The notes under the pieces: model-generated
Databases searched by the model: none
What the model was told of the DNA's origin: nothing
Seen by the model: the letters and a program-made list of their open reading frames with translations, nothing else
Made by a program: the position numbers and the translations under genes
In this document: in pieces, positions 46,433 to 57,084 of the stretch
Numbering within the stretch: position 1 is the first letter of the stretch
Layout: each line of letters starts with the position of its first letter
Source: Ehretia macrophylla
Taxonomy: Eukaryota; Streptophyta; Magnoliopsida; Boraginales; Ehretiaceae
Assembly: GCA_037974665.1 (NCBI GenBank)
Contig: CM075780.1
Span: 54,663,594-54,727,593 of the forward strand
DNA: 64,000 nucleotides
Reading direction: 5' to 3'

Positions 46433-47399
46433 TCCTCCATTAGGGGTGTGCATGGTTCGGTTTGGGCGATTTAAAACATATTTTTTGTCCCGAACCAACA
46501 TATTCGGTTTGAAAAAATTAAAACCATAACCAACCCATATACCTCTCAAAACCACCCAAACCAAACCAATACACTTGAAGAAACCAAGCCAAATCATACA
46601 TTCGGTTTAACTTATAATTACATTTGAATAAAGTAATTGTATTGTAGAAATCTAAAAAAGAGTTACTCATATATATATATATATATATATATGTACGGGT
46701 CGGTTTGAGTTTATGGTTTTGATAGTAAAAATCATAAACCAAATTATGTAGTCGGTTTATATGAAAATTTAAACAATAACCAACCAAACTTTTAAAAAAT
46801 TGCTAAAAATAGGTTGAGTTGGGTTGGATTACACTACAAGAAAACAACGCATGGGCGACGAAATTGGGCGATGGATTTTTTCTGTAGTAAATTGGCTACT
46901 GCCAGGCTACGGATTTGCTACGGGCAACAAATTCCGTAGCTCAGCAGTAGCCAACTTAGGCCCCATTGGAATGACGACAAAACTTTGCTACGAATTAGCT
47001 ACGAAAAATAATTTTAATTAATAAAAAAATAAAAAATAATATTCCGTAGCCTAGCCTTGGCCAATTTGCTACGGACTAGCTATAGATTATTTAATTAATT
47101 TGACAAAAAAATTCATTAAAAAATCCGTAGCCATGCAGTGGCCAAATAGCCATGGATTGACTACGGAGAATAATTTTAATTAATAAACAAAATAAAAAAT
47201 AATATTCCGCAGCCTAGCCGTGGCAAAATTACAACGGACTAACTACGGATTATTTAATTAATTCGGCAAAAAAATTCATAAAAAAATCTGTAGCCATGCA
47301 GTAGCCAATAGCCACGGATTGGCTACGGACTATATATATTATTCAAAAAATGTTTTAAAAAAAATAAAAACAGATATTTTAATTAAATAGGAAAAAATA

Positions 47400-50300
47400 A
47401 AATAACAAAGGTCGTAGCCCAGCAGTAGCCAATTGGTTACTGCTCGGCTACGGACCTCAACTCTTCTATAGCCCAGCAATAGCCAATTGGCTATTGCTAA
47501 ACAACGGACTTCAACAAAAAAAAATGATGTTTATCGTTTTTAATTTGAATTATGAAATTTTGATTGCACCTACAACGTAGTAAACTTCACTTGAGTTGTA
47601 AATTTTTCAAATAAAAATAAATTTGGTCCGTATTTCATTAACGTACGTACTTTTATAGAGAAATCTCATAAGAAATCAATAGCCGTTTAAATTGAATTTA
47701 TCATGTTCTCACTTAATATTGTGTTAATGTTAATAAACGTACAATCTAGGAGTTGAAAAACTGTCACATTGTGTCTAAACTTCTTAAACAAGAAAAATAT
47801 GAAGATATTAACATGTTTTAATACGTTGTTTCTACCTATTAACAAGTTAAAATACATATTATTAGTTGTCCCTATCTACGGATGGGCTACGGAATTCGAC
47901 TCGTCCATAGTCCAGCAATAACCAATTGGCTATTGCTAGGCTACATACTTCAAATCTTCCGTAGCCCAACAATAGCCAATTGGCTACTGCTAGGCTACGG
48001 ACTTCAACAAAAAATTGAGGTTTATCATTTTTAATTTGAATTATGCAATTTTGACTGCACCTACAACGTAGTAAACTTCACTTGAGTTGTAAATTTTTCA
48101 AATAAAAATAAATGTGGTCCGTATTTTATTAACATGCATACTTTTATAGAGAAATCTCATAGAAAATCAATAGCCGTTTAAATTGAACTTATCATGATCT
48201 CACTTAACATTGTGTTAATGTTAATAAACGTTCAATATAGGAGTCAAAAAACTATTATATTGTGTCTAAACTTCATAAATAAGAAAAATATGAAGATATT
48301 AATACGTTTTAATACGTTGTTCCTACCTATTAACAAGTTAGAATATATATTATTAGTTGTCCGTAGCCAATCAATAGTCCCTAGCTACGGATGGGCTACG
48401 GAATTCGACTCTTACGTAGCCTAGCAATAGCCAATTGCTATTGCTAGGCTACAGACTTCAACTCTTCCGTAGGCCAACAATAGCCAATTGGCTACTGCTA
48501 GGCTACGGATTTCAACAAAAAACTGAGGTTTATCATTTTTAATTTGAATTATGCAATTTTGATTGCACCTACAACGTAGTAAATTTCATTTGAGTTGTAA
48601 AATTTTCAAATAAAAATAAATATGGTCCGTATTTTATTTACATACGTACTTTTATAGAGAAATCTCATAAGAAATCAATAGTCATTTAAATTGAACTTAT
48701 CATGTTCTCACTTAACATTGCATTAATGTTAATAAACGTTAAATTTAGGAGTCAAAAAACTATTACATTATGTCTAAACTTCATAAATAAGAAAAATATG
48801 AAGATATTAACACGTTTTAATACGTTGTTCCTACTTATTAATAAGTTAGAATACATATTATTAGTTGTCCGTAGCCTATCCGTAGTCCCTAGCTAGGGAT
48901 GGGTAAGGACTACGGATGGGCTACGGAATTAGACTCTTCCACGGACTTCAACTTTTCCGTAGCCCAGTAGTAGGGACTTCGACAAAAAACCGAGGTTTAT
49001 CATTTTTAATTTGAATTATGAAATTTTGATTGCACCTACAACGTAGTAAACTTCACTTGAATTGTAAATTTTTCAAATAAAAATAAATTTGATCTGTATT
49101 TCTTTATCGTGAGTACTTTTATAGAGAAATCTAATAGGAAATCAATAGCCGTTTAAATTGAACTTATTATGTTCTCACTTAATATTGCGTTAATGTTAAT
49201 AAACGTTCAATCTATGAGTCAAAAAACTATTACATTGTGTCTAAACTTCATAAATAAGAAAAATATGAAGATATTAACATGTTTTAATACGTTGTTTCTA
49301 CCTATTAACAAGTTATAATACATATTATTAGTTGTCCGTAACCCATCCGTAGTTCCTAGCTACGGATGGGCTACGGAATTCGACTCTTCCGTAGCCCAGC
49401 AGTAGCCAATTGGCTACTGCTAGGCTACAGACTTCAATTCTTCCGTAACCCAGCAATAGTCAATTGGCTACTGCTAGGCTACAAACTTCAACAAAAAATT
49501 GAAGTTTATCGTTTTAAATTTGAATTATGGAATTTTGATTGCACCTACAACATTGTAAACTTCACTTGAATTGTAAATTTTTCAAATAAAAATAAATGTG
49601 GTCCGTATTTTATTAACATGCATACTTTTATTGAGAAATCTCATAGGATATCAATAGCCGTTTAAATTAAACTTATCATGTTCTCACTTAACATTGCGTT
49701 AATGTTAATAAACATTCAATCTATGAATAAAAAAACTGTCACATTGTATCTAAACTTCATAAATAAGAAAAATATGAAGATATTAATACGTTTTAATACA
49801 TTGTTCCTACCTATTAACAATTTAGAATACATATTATTAGTTTTCTGTAGCACATCTATAGCCCCTAGCTACAGATGAGCTACAGAATTCGACTCTTCCG
49901 TAGCCCGACAGTAGCCAATTGGCTACTACTAAGCTACGGACTTTAGCTTTTCCGTAGCCCAGCAGTAGGGACTTCAACAAACAATCGAGGTTTATCATTT
50001 TTAATTTGAATTATGAAATTTTGATTGCACCTACAACGTAGTAAACTTCACTTAAGTTGTAAATTTTTCAAATAAAAATAAATTTGGTTCTTATTTCATT
50101 AACATGCGTACTTTTATAGAGAAAGTCTCATAGGAAATCAATAGTCGTATAAATTGAACTTATCATGTTCTCACTTAACATTGCGTTAATGTTAAGAAAC
50201 ATTCAATCTAGAAGACAAAAAACTGTCACATTGTGTCTAAACTTCGTAAATAAGAAAAATAGGAAGATATTAACACGTTATAATACGTTGTTCCTATCTA

Positions 50301-50520
50301 TTAACAAATTAGAATACATATTATTAGTTGTCCGTAACCCATCCGTAGTCCCTAGCTACGGATGAGCTACGAAATTTGACTATTCCGTAACCCACAAATT
50401 TCGTAGCCCGACAGTAGCCAATTGGCTACTGCTAGGCTACGGACTTCAACTCTTCCGTAGCCCAGTAGTAGCCAATTGGCTACTGTTAAGCTACGAACTT
50501 CAACAAAAAATCGATGTTTA
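47400..50520. repeat. About 490-bp tandem array with palindromes, 7 copies
   Basis: The landmark TTTATC(G/A)TTTTTAATTTGAA occurs at 47530, 48021, 48529, 48996, 49505, 49991 and 50517 (spacing 467-526 bp). Each unit has a palindromic head built on CCGTAGCCCAGCAGTAGCC and its complement around CCAATTGG (about 42 bp, e.g. 49388-49430), and often CCATCCGTAG..CTACGGATGG. An AT-rich body follows with short open frames starting MFSLNIALMLIN; similarity among these frames reflects the repeat and is not evidence of coding. Confidence 0.92.
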
Positions 50521-51021
50521 TCGTTTTTAATTAGAAATATGGAATTGTGATTTTATCTAGAACATAGTAAATTTCACTTGAGTTACAAGTTTTTGAAATA
50601 AAAATAAACCCTATTCGTATTTCATTAGCCTTTATAGAAAAATCTAATACATTATATTATTAAATCTTATACTAATAAATAATGACATTAATATTATGCA
50701 TGTTATGTTTTAAAAGAGTATTTTGGTCATTCTTTAAAATATCAACAAATTATAAATAATATAATAAGTAATAATAATCATAATATTTGTATTATTATTA
50801 TCATTAATTATTGTTATTAATTATTATTATTATTATTATCTTTTTATTATTATTTTATATTATATTACTTTATATATATTATACATTAATACTTTCAAAG
50901 TGTTTTTGCAAAATATTTAGTGTAGCCCCAGAAAAAAAAAATATAATTATATAAGTATTTAATATAAGTATTATCGTTTTAAAATAATTAACTCTCTTTC
51001 TATGATAAAAAAAAGAAAAAT

Positions 51022-51079
51022 TAATTGTCTATCCTCGCCGGGCTGGCCGGCTCCCTCTTCCGGCGAGGATAGACAATTA
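51022..51079. repeat. Perfect 20-bp-arm hairpin in the CACTA element
   Basis: TAATTGTCTATCCTCGCCGG and its exact complement surround an 18-nt GC-rich loop. It lies at the sharp shift from AT-rich repeat to GC-richer gene-derived sequence. Confidence 0.9.
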
Positions 51080-51422
51080 GCCCAACTCTCTGTCCCCGCC
51101 GGACAAGTCCTATGACTAAACAACAAAAAAAAGGTCAATCCCTAATTTTTTTTCTCTCTCGCTTTCTTTCTCTCTCTCTCTCTCTCTCTCTTCGACACAC
51201 CACCACCACCACCACCACCATCTGCCTCCATCGTTACCACCACCTCTCACTCTCTCTCTCCGCCGGCAACACCACCACCACTATCTGCCTCCATCATTAC
51301 CACCATCTCTTACTCTCTCTCTCCGCCGGCAACACTACCACCACCTCCAACATATCTTCCATCCTTGTAACCTGTTGAGCTGAGTGGTGGCTACTTAGGC
51401 ATGGAAAGCAGAACAAACACAC

Positions 51423-51592
51423 AAAGCCGAACAGAATAAGTTGAAGAGCTCAAGAAACAAATCCTCGAAGAGAGGGTATGGGAGCTCTACGCCGGTTAAT
51501 TTCCCGTCGGCGGAGGAGCTGATTGCTGAGCCGGTCGATTCCTCGAGATCGGCGGATAACATTTCGGTCACAGTTCAGTTTCGGCCACTGAA
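51423..51592 (+). pseudogene. Captured kinesin (KIN-7-like) gene fragment
   Basis: One frame reads ..KRGYGSSTPVNFPS, then EELIAEPVDSSRSADN, then ISVTVQFRPLK, the N-terminal lead-in and first beta strand of plant kinesin-7 motor domains (usual form SVTVRFRPL; here R is Q). It ends at AA|GTACAT, a plausible former splice donor. The Ser-rich lead-in from SSRNKSSKR also fits. Upstream (51112-51378) is low-complexity CT- and ACC-rich sequence that may be the 5' leader of the source gene. No further motor exons are recognised, so this is a fragment carried inside the CACTA element. The family call is by eye. Confidence 0.7.
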
Positions 51593-51599
51593 GTACATA

Positions 51600-52339
51600 C
51601 TGGATCTGATTTGATTGATTTTAGATCTAATAGCCATTAAATCTGTAGAAGTTTGACTGTCGATAAGCTAGAGTTTAACTTTGAGACAATGTTTTAAGAA
51701 ATTATTAATTATTGAATTCTTCAACCAAGTTTTTTCTTGTGTCCCCAAAACAGCCTCCTGTATTGCATCCCCATGTTGCAGATCACCGATTATCAAGGTT
51801 AGATACATGTACCGAGCATTTTCTCTATTTTAATTTCATATTGCTTCTGCATCTTGTACATCAAATTACATGTAAAGTAAAACTGTAAATGCTTAGGTTC
51901 TTAAACTAGTTATAGCCAGACCTTTCTGTTTGTTTCAAGAATTATAATTCTAGTTATAGCTAGACCTTGCTGAGTTAACATTTCAGTGAACAATTAATGA
52001 ACTAATATTTTCTTTCAAGAATTCTAATTCTAGTTATAGCTAGACCTTTCTGTTTGTTGCAGTTCCTAAAGGGGCCAGTGAGGACATGTTTGGGTTCATT
52101 TCACATCCTACAAAGTGAATCAAAATGTAAGGTTCTGATTTTTAGATACTATTATCTACTTCAATGTCAAGGGAAAAAAGTGTTTGTTTTCTTATATTCA
52201 GATCTATAGGCACTAAGACACGATTGGATTCAAATACAAGAGATGGAGATCATAAATGAATCAGGTTGTTTGCTTAAAAGTCTAACATAGGTTGGTTTAA
52301 TAGGCACATGCTCAATTAATGGACAGGACACCCCTTTTA

Positions 52340-52374
<35 letters not shown>

Positions 52375-53390
52375 GCTCTTTTTTGTTTTAATTATATATC
52401 CTAGCTCTAATTACACGATCAACTTGAAATTAATGTCAATTAGCAAAACATGATTGTCAAAGCTGAGATCAAATTAGGAAAATGAACTACGTACTGATCT
52501 ATAATTAAACATGAAATGATTAATATTTGTGGAACTGTTATTGGCCAGTCCAATATACTGGTAAAATGCTTTTGTTTTATGGTAAAATGCTTTTGCTTTG
52601 AAGATTCAATGAGCATAAGCTACTGGTGTTGTTAATGGTGGTGCTCTATTTTGCTTATTAATACTTCCCAACTTTTGTTGGTCTCTCAATGATGAAGGTA
52701 TCAACTTTTTCTAATTTATTTAAAGCCAGAAAAATTTAGAGCTTTTCTTTTATATAATTTTTTTGCTTTTTTTTTTTTTGTTGAGTTGAATATTTCTTTT
52801 ATATAATTTGTTTAAAGCTAGAAAAAATTTCTTCACGTATATTTTGTTGAGTTGAATATTTCTTAGCTTGGGTTTTGTTGTGCGAGTGAGATATTGCTAT
52901 ATGATGTAATCGGAAATTTCTCAACTTGGTCTTCAACCCAATAATGGCTTGACATGACTAATGACAAAGAGAAGAGGTGACGAAGGAGTCCACAAGTGAC
53001 TCAAAAAAGGGGCGCGTCTTTTGGAGGACAGTCACCCACAACGAGAGCGAGATCACCGATCAATTTTAGGTCTTTTTTTTTTTTTTGTAAGTTTTAAACA
53101 TTAGTTTTGTACATTATTTATATTTTCTTTTTGTAAATTTACTATAAATATAATTTGTATATATTTTTTTTTTTTGTAAATATTAATTGTTTTAGATTTT
53201 TGTAAATTTTAATTTGTATATTTAATTTTTATTTTTGTATAGAATTTAGGATTTTTTGTAACTTTTTTTTAAAATATTAAATTTTTTGTAAATATTAATT
53301 TGCATATTTAATTTTAATATTTTATAAATATTATATTTTTTAGTTTTATATTTTAATTTCATAATTTTTTATTTTTTTTAAAATTAAATA
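51600..53390. other. CACTA interior, possible further captured sequence
   Basis: Contains intron-like sequence (e.g. TAGTTATAGCTAGACCTT, repeated at 51911, 51953 and 52034) and GC-richer islands at 51750-51800 and 52065-52130 bounded by CAG and GT, which could be captured exons. I recognise no protein. A (TA)n repeat lies at 52342-52371. Confidence 0.4.
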
Positions 53391-53969
53391 ATTAATTGGC
53401 GACGGACTCGCTACGAATAAATTGGGCGACCGATTGGTTACGACTCGTGGGTTACGACTGATTTATGATCGAAACGGCTACGATTTCACTACGGACATTA
53501 ATGATATAAAAAAATAAAAATTTTAATTGGCTACGGATTAGGGGGCTTCTGATATTCTACGGATACCAATCCGTAGTCATGGGCTACGGACGATTTATGA
53601 CAAAAACGGCTACGAATTTGCTATGGACGATTTACGGTCAAAACGGTTATGGATTTGCTACAGAGGTTAATAATTAATAAAAAAAATCAAAATTTTAGTT
53701 GGTTACAGATGAGCTACGACTATTTTGCTACGGAAGTTATAAAAAATAAATACAAATTAATTTTTGAAATTGGCTACGGATGGGCTACAGAATATCAATT
53801 TGGCGACGGGCTTTTTTACTACGAACGGGATTTCGTAGCCTAGCGGTCGCCCGTCCCAATTTGGCTATTGTTAGGTTACGGATTTTGGTCGTCACCTCAG
53901 CCTTTTTTTCTTGTAGTGTTAGGCAATTTGGACGGGTTGGCGATTTTATTGCACACCCCTATCCGCCAT

Positions 53970-54654
53970 GTTGAGAACATCCACCTCTTGACTTTTGGTC
54001 TTGCAAATTAAGCTTTGATTTCAAAGCTTGTTCATGTACTTGTAGCGATCTCATCAACTCTTCTATAGTCATAAGTTGATCCAATTCTTTCGATTCTTCA
54101 ATTACACTACCACATGCTCAAAGTTCTTTGTGAGATATCGCAATATTTTCTCTATCATCCAGACATCTTCAATTATTTTTTCTATTTCTTTTAATTGATT
54201 AACAATTGAAAGTAAGCAAAAAAAGTAATTAGAAACATATTTACCTTCTCACATGTGAGCATTTTCAAACTCACCTCAAAGTGTTTGCAAATGAACTCTT
54301 TTGACTCGATCAACTCCTTTGAAAAAATATGCAAGTTTATCCACGCTTCTTTACTTAATTTTGCTTCTACAATTTTCTCGAACATGGATTCGCCAACGCC
54401 TTGGTAAAACAAGAACAATGTTTTCTTGTCTTTCTTATTGCACGAAGTGAATTTTTTTGCTCCGTGGTATAAGTTGCTTCAACTTCTGTGGTGGGTTCTA
54501 CATACCCATCTATGATAATGTCCCAAAGATCTTGAGAACCAAAAAGAGCCTTTATTTGAATACTCCAATTTTCATAATTTTCACCCGTGAGTTTTAGAAG
54601 TAGTGGTTGCACAAGATTGTATGTCATGATAGATGAATATAAGAAAAGATGCAC
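53970..54654 (-). pseudogene. Copia gag, N-terminal part
   Basis: Minus-strand frames with shifts read LTGENYENWSIQIKALFGSQ and LWDIIIDGYVEP, then FEKIVEAKLSKEAWINLHIF, then LDQLMTIEELMRSLQVHEQA. These are standard steps of a plant copia gag (DUF4219/UBN2-type). The frame is cut at QHGG by the hAT element and resumes at 46432. Confidence 0.82.
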
Positions 54655-54669
54655 ACACTCAGAATCGTG

Positions 54670-54681
54670 GCTCTGATACCA
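54670..54681 (-). promoter_or_regulatory. Primer-binding site of the copia element
   Basis: GCTCTGATACCA on the plus strand, i.e. TGGTATCAGAGC on the minus strand, complementary to the 3' end of initiator tRNA-Met, 3 bp inside the LTR. Confidence 0.92.
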
Positions 54682-54684
54682 CTA

Positions 54685-55123
54685 TGTTGGATATGATACG
54701 AGATTTACTTGAAGTGGTGAATGATTTACTGAAAACGATTTAGGATTTACGAATTTTCACACTGAAATTACAAGACTTTTCAAAGTACGTACGAAAAGAT
54801 TGCACCATTTACAAAGATTTTTACTCATTTTTTTCTTTTTGCTTTTCATTCTTGCCAAAACACAATGACAATACACCTATTTATACTAGTAGCTAGGAAT
54901 ATAAAGAGTTACATACTAAATACATTTAGGAAGACTAAAAGACACATTATTAAATATATATCTAAGAATACCAAAAGACACAAGTTAAAAATATGACTAG
55001 ATACAGTGTATCTACAATTAATCTTCATCTACTCCACTTTGAAATGTCAAATTCTTTGAATTTCCTTATTCATTTCCCTAAGAACCAAAGAGTTATTTTG
55101 GGTTTGATTTGTATTCTCCAATA
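54685..55123 (-). repeat. 5' LTR of the copia element
   Basis: 439 bp, in plus orientation TGTTGGATATGATACG to GTATTCTCCAATA (last CA mutated). Uninterrupted, so it serves as reference for the disrupted left LTR and for the remnant in unit 3. Confidence 0.92.
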
Positions 55124-56610
55124 GCTTTCTCTCCCTTCTCGATAATTATTCACTAGTCACTGTAGTTTTTACTATAAATTTAATTAACTATATAGTGGTG
55201 CAAAAAAAGGAAAAAATATCATAAAGAAAAGTCAAAACAAATAGGAGGATCCATCAAAGTGGTTCACTCAATGACGTCAACTTCTCAGTCCCATTTCTTT
55301 TGATATTAAACACAAGTTATATAGAATGAAACGTTATAAGGATAGTAGTATCAAGAGAGCCATTTGCCGTGCATGGGACATTCATGTAAATATCCTTTGT
55401 AAATTGTTATTTCATTTGGATGGGTACATTTTTGGAATCAATATAAGTTATTACGTATCAAGTCCAAAAAAAAAAAGTGGACCTAGCAAGAGATTTAGGG
55501 GCGACTCAATAGTATGAGTTGTAAAAATTACAACCTTTACTAGCTTTATAAAATCTTTTAGAAACTCTTGTTATTTTTTAAAATTTTAGCCTGTTAAATC
55601 CACTTAGTTACAACTATTTTTGTTACTAAACCCACTTAGATTTACTTAGCCTATTTGATTAAATATTCTAGATCCGTCCTGATGATGATGTGTTAAAACT
55701 TGTCAAACTTGATTTGGTTGGAACTTGAGTTCAACATCGTGCTCTTATATATTCCTAGATTCAACTGGACTCGGCTAACTAATCTTTTTCTTGAATAAAT
55801 AATCGATCGTCTTTCATTTGAATAATGTGTAGTTTTTATAATAATAAGTCAAGTGAATAATAATAAGCGAACTTGTGGGTTTGTTTTTTAGCTGAACTTC
55901 AAACTAGTATTACTTAATGAGCATAGGCATTTTTTTTTTGGTAAATGAGCATAGTTGTGTACATATAAAGGAAATTTCGAAAGACAAGAATTGCTCTTTG
56001 AGCATTAACAAGACATTGGAAGAAGATTAATGCGTCTTTTTCGTCTTTTTTCTTTTTTCTCACATTCTATCTCGTAAGTAGACTAAGTACGCATAGTATA
56101 ATAATAAGTTTTCAAGTTCTGGGCATTATGCAGCAACGGTACTTCGCACTACTAATTCAACGGCTTGAGTGAGCCACCCAAGTTTTATTTTCGCTTAAGC
56201 AACTTGGATTATATATATACATATTTATTTTTTTTATTTAAAAAAAGTGTAAATCGTACAACGTATATCAAATATCAAGGAGTATATTAGTAAACCAAAA
56301 ACTAGGTAGTATATATATATATACATCTTTCACCTCTATGGCGGCGGATCATAGCAGCTTTAATACTTGCAACATTTTTTAACAAATATTGAAGCATACA
56401 TGGCTATAGAGATTATATAATGTGGATAATGGTTTAAAGTATAGAAAGAAAAGGACGCATGCAGAAAGTGAACAAATTGATGTACATTCGTTATCAATGT
56501 TATCATGATCTGAGGAAATTAGTCAGACACTTGTTTGCATCTTGTACTATGCTTATACAATTCTTTAATTCTTGCTGACGCTAAAGTTACATTCTATTAT
56601 ACGACAACAA
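55124..56610. repeat. Unit 2, downstream flank
   Basis: Resumes the duplicated unit after the copia element. It matches 26952-27128, 27871-28650 and 34170-34795 of unit 1 with the hAT and Harbinger insertions absent. This gives clean unoccupied sites at about 55310 and 56066. No gene: the short frame at 55326-55517 has a counterpart at 61147 but its sequence is not preserved. Confidence 0.88.
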
Positions 56611-57084
56611 AAGGAGGCATGGAAAAAAATATGAAGTTGTCATGTAGGAAATTTTTGAGTAGACTTGAAAATAAAAGTCTAGGCAACCTGAGCTCCCATA
56701 ATCCTTAAACTGAACTAACACAGCACCCAACAGTAACTACACATGCAAGATTACTCTATATTCCATTTTTAAAGTTTGTGCATGAAAAAATAAAAGCTTC
56801 TAACTATGTTTAGATTCTATGCTCCAAGTAACATAGTTAGAAGTGAAATATCAAGTTGCCGTGTAGAAAAATTATGAGTAGACTTTAAAGTAAAAGTCCT
56901 CCATGTATTTTTCATTTGTTTATTTGTCACCCTCACATCTTAATATGAAAATATATTGATATTCCATCTTGAAAAATTCTCAGTAGTCTTAAAAGTATAA
57001 ATCTTCTATGTATTTTTCTTTTGGATATTTGTCACCTTCACATCTTGATATAACATTTCCATCTCATATTGAATTGTTCTAACA

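Larger units (their letters stand above)
46832..53918. mobile_element. Non-autonomous CACTA (En/Spm) transposon, 7.1 kb
   Basis: Starts CACTACAAGAAAACAACG and ends TTTTTTTCTTGTAGTG, perfect 13-bp CACTACAAGAAAA terminal repeats, with 3-bp target duplication TTA (46829-46831, 53919-53921). Subterminal zones (46850-47470, 53395-53900) carry many CTACGGA/CCGTAGC motifs in both orientations, matching the arrays bound by CACTA transposases. The interior holds a roughly 490-bp tandem array, GC-rich gene-derived sequence with a kinesin fragment, and AT-rich filler. No transposase was found, so it would need help from another element. Confidence 0.94.
46441..53961. mobile_element. hAT element in copia gag, itself split by a CACTA
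   Basis: Terminal repeats are a perfect 12 bp, TAGGGGTGTGCA and TGCACACCCCTA. They are flanked by 8-bp repeats TCCTCCAT (46433-46440) and TCCGCCAT (53962-53969), one mismatch. Without the CACTA insertion the element is only about 430 bp, with repeated GGTTCGGTTT/AAACCGA motifs, and has no coding capacity. Gag reads through when it is removed. Confidence 0.9.
39702..55123 (-). mobile_element. Gag-only Ty1/copia element with nested insertions
   Basis: The element reads on the minus strand. Its 5' LTR is 54685-55123, next to a tRNA-Met-type primer site (TGGTATCAGAGC on the minus strand, 54670-54681). Gag fragments follow, then a purine tract (GAAGGAGGG) and the 3' LTR ending at 39702. LTR ends are TGTTGG..CCAACA. 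Flanking repeats GTTTT (39697-39701) and GCTTT (55124-55128) fit a 5-bp target duplication with one change; unit 1 has the empty site GGTGATGCTTTCTCTCCC (26949). No pol genes are present: gag is followed by about 350 bp and then the LTR. Four later insertions expand it to 15.4 kb. Confidence 0.88.

Noticed and set aside
46370-46597. 75-codon minus-strand frame as a gene
   Set aside because: It spans the junction of hAT terminal sequence and copia gag; only the gag part is meaningful.
48194-50365. Four similar short frames (MFSLNIALMLIN...) suggesting a repeated small gene
   Set aside because: They are the same AT-rich part of the 490-bp tandem unit; changes look random and no longer protein is formed.
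51112-51378. 88-codon frame rich in Ser, Leu and Thr
   Set aside because: Derived from (CT)n and (ACC)n low-complexity sequence; at most 5' leader of the captured gene.
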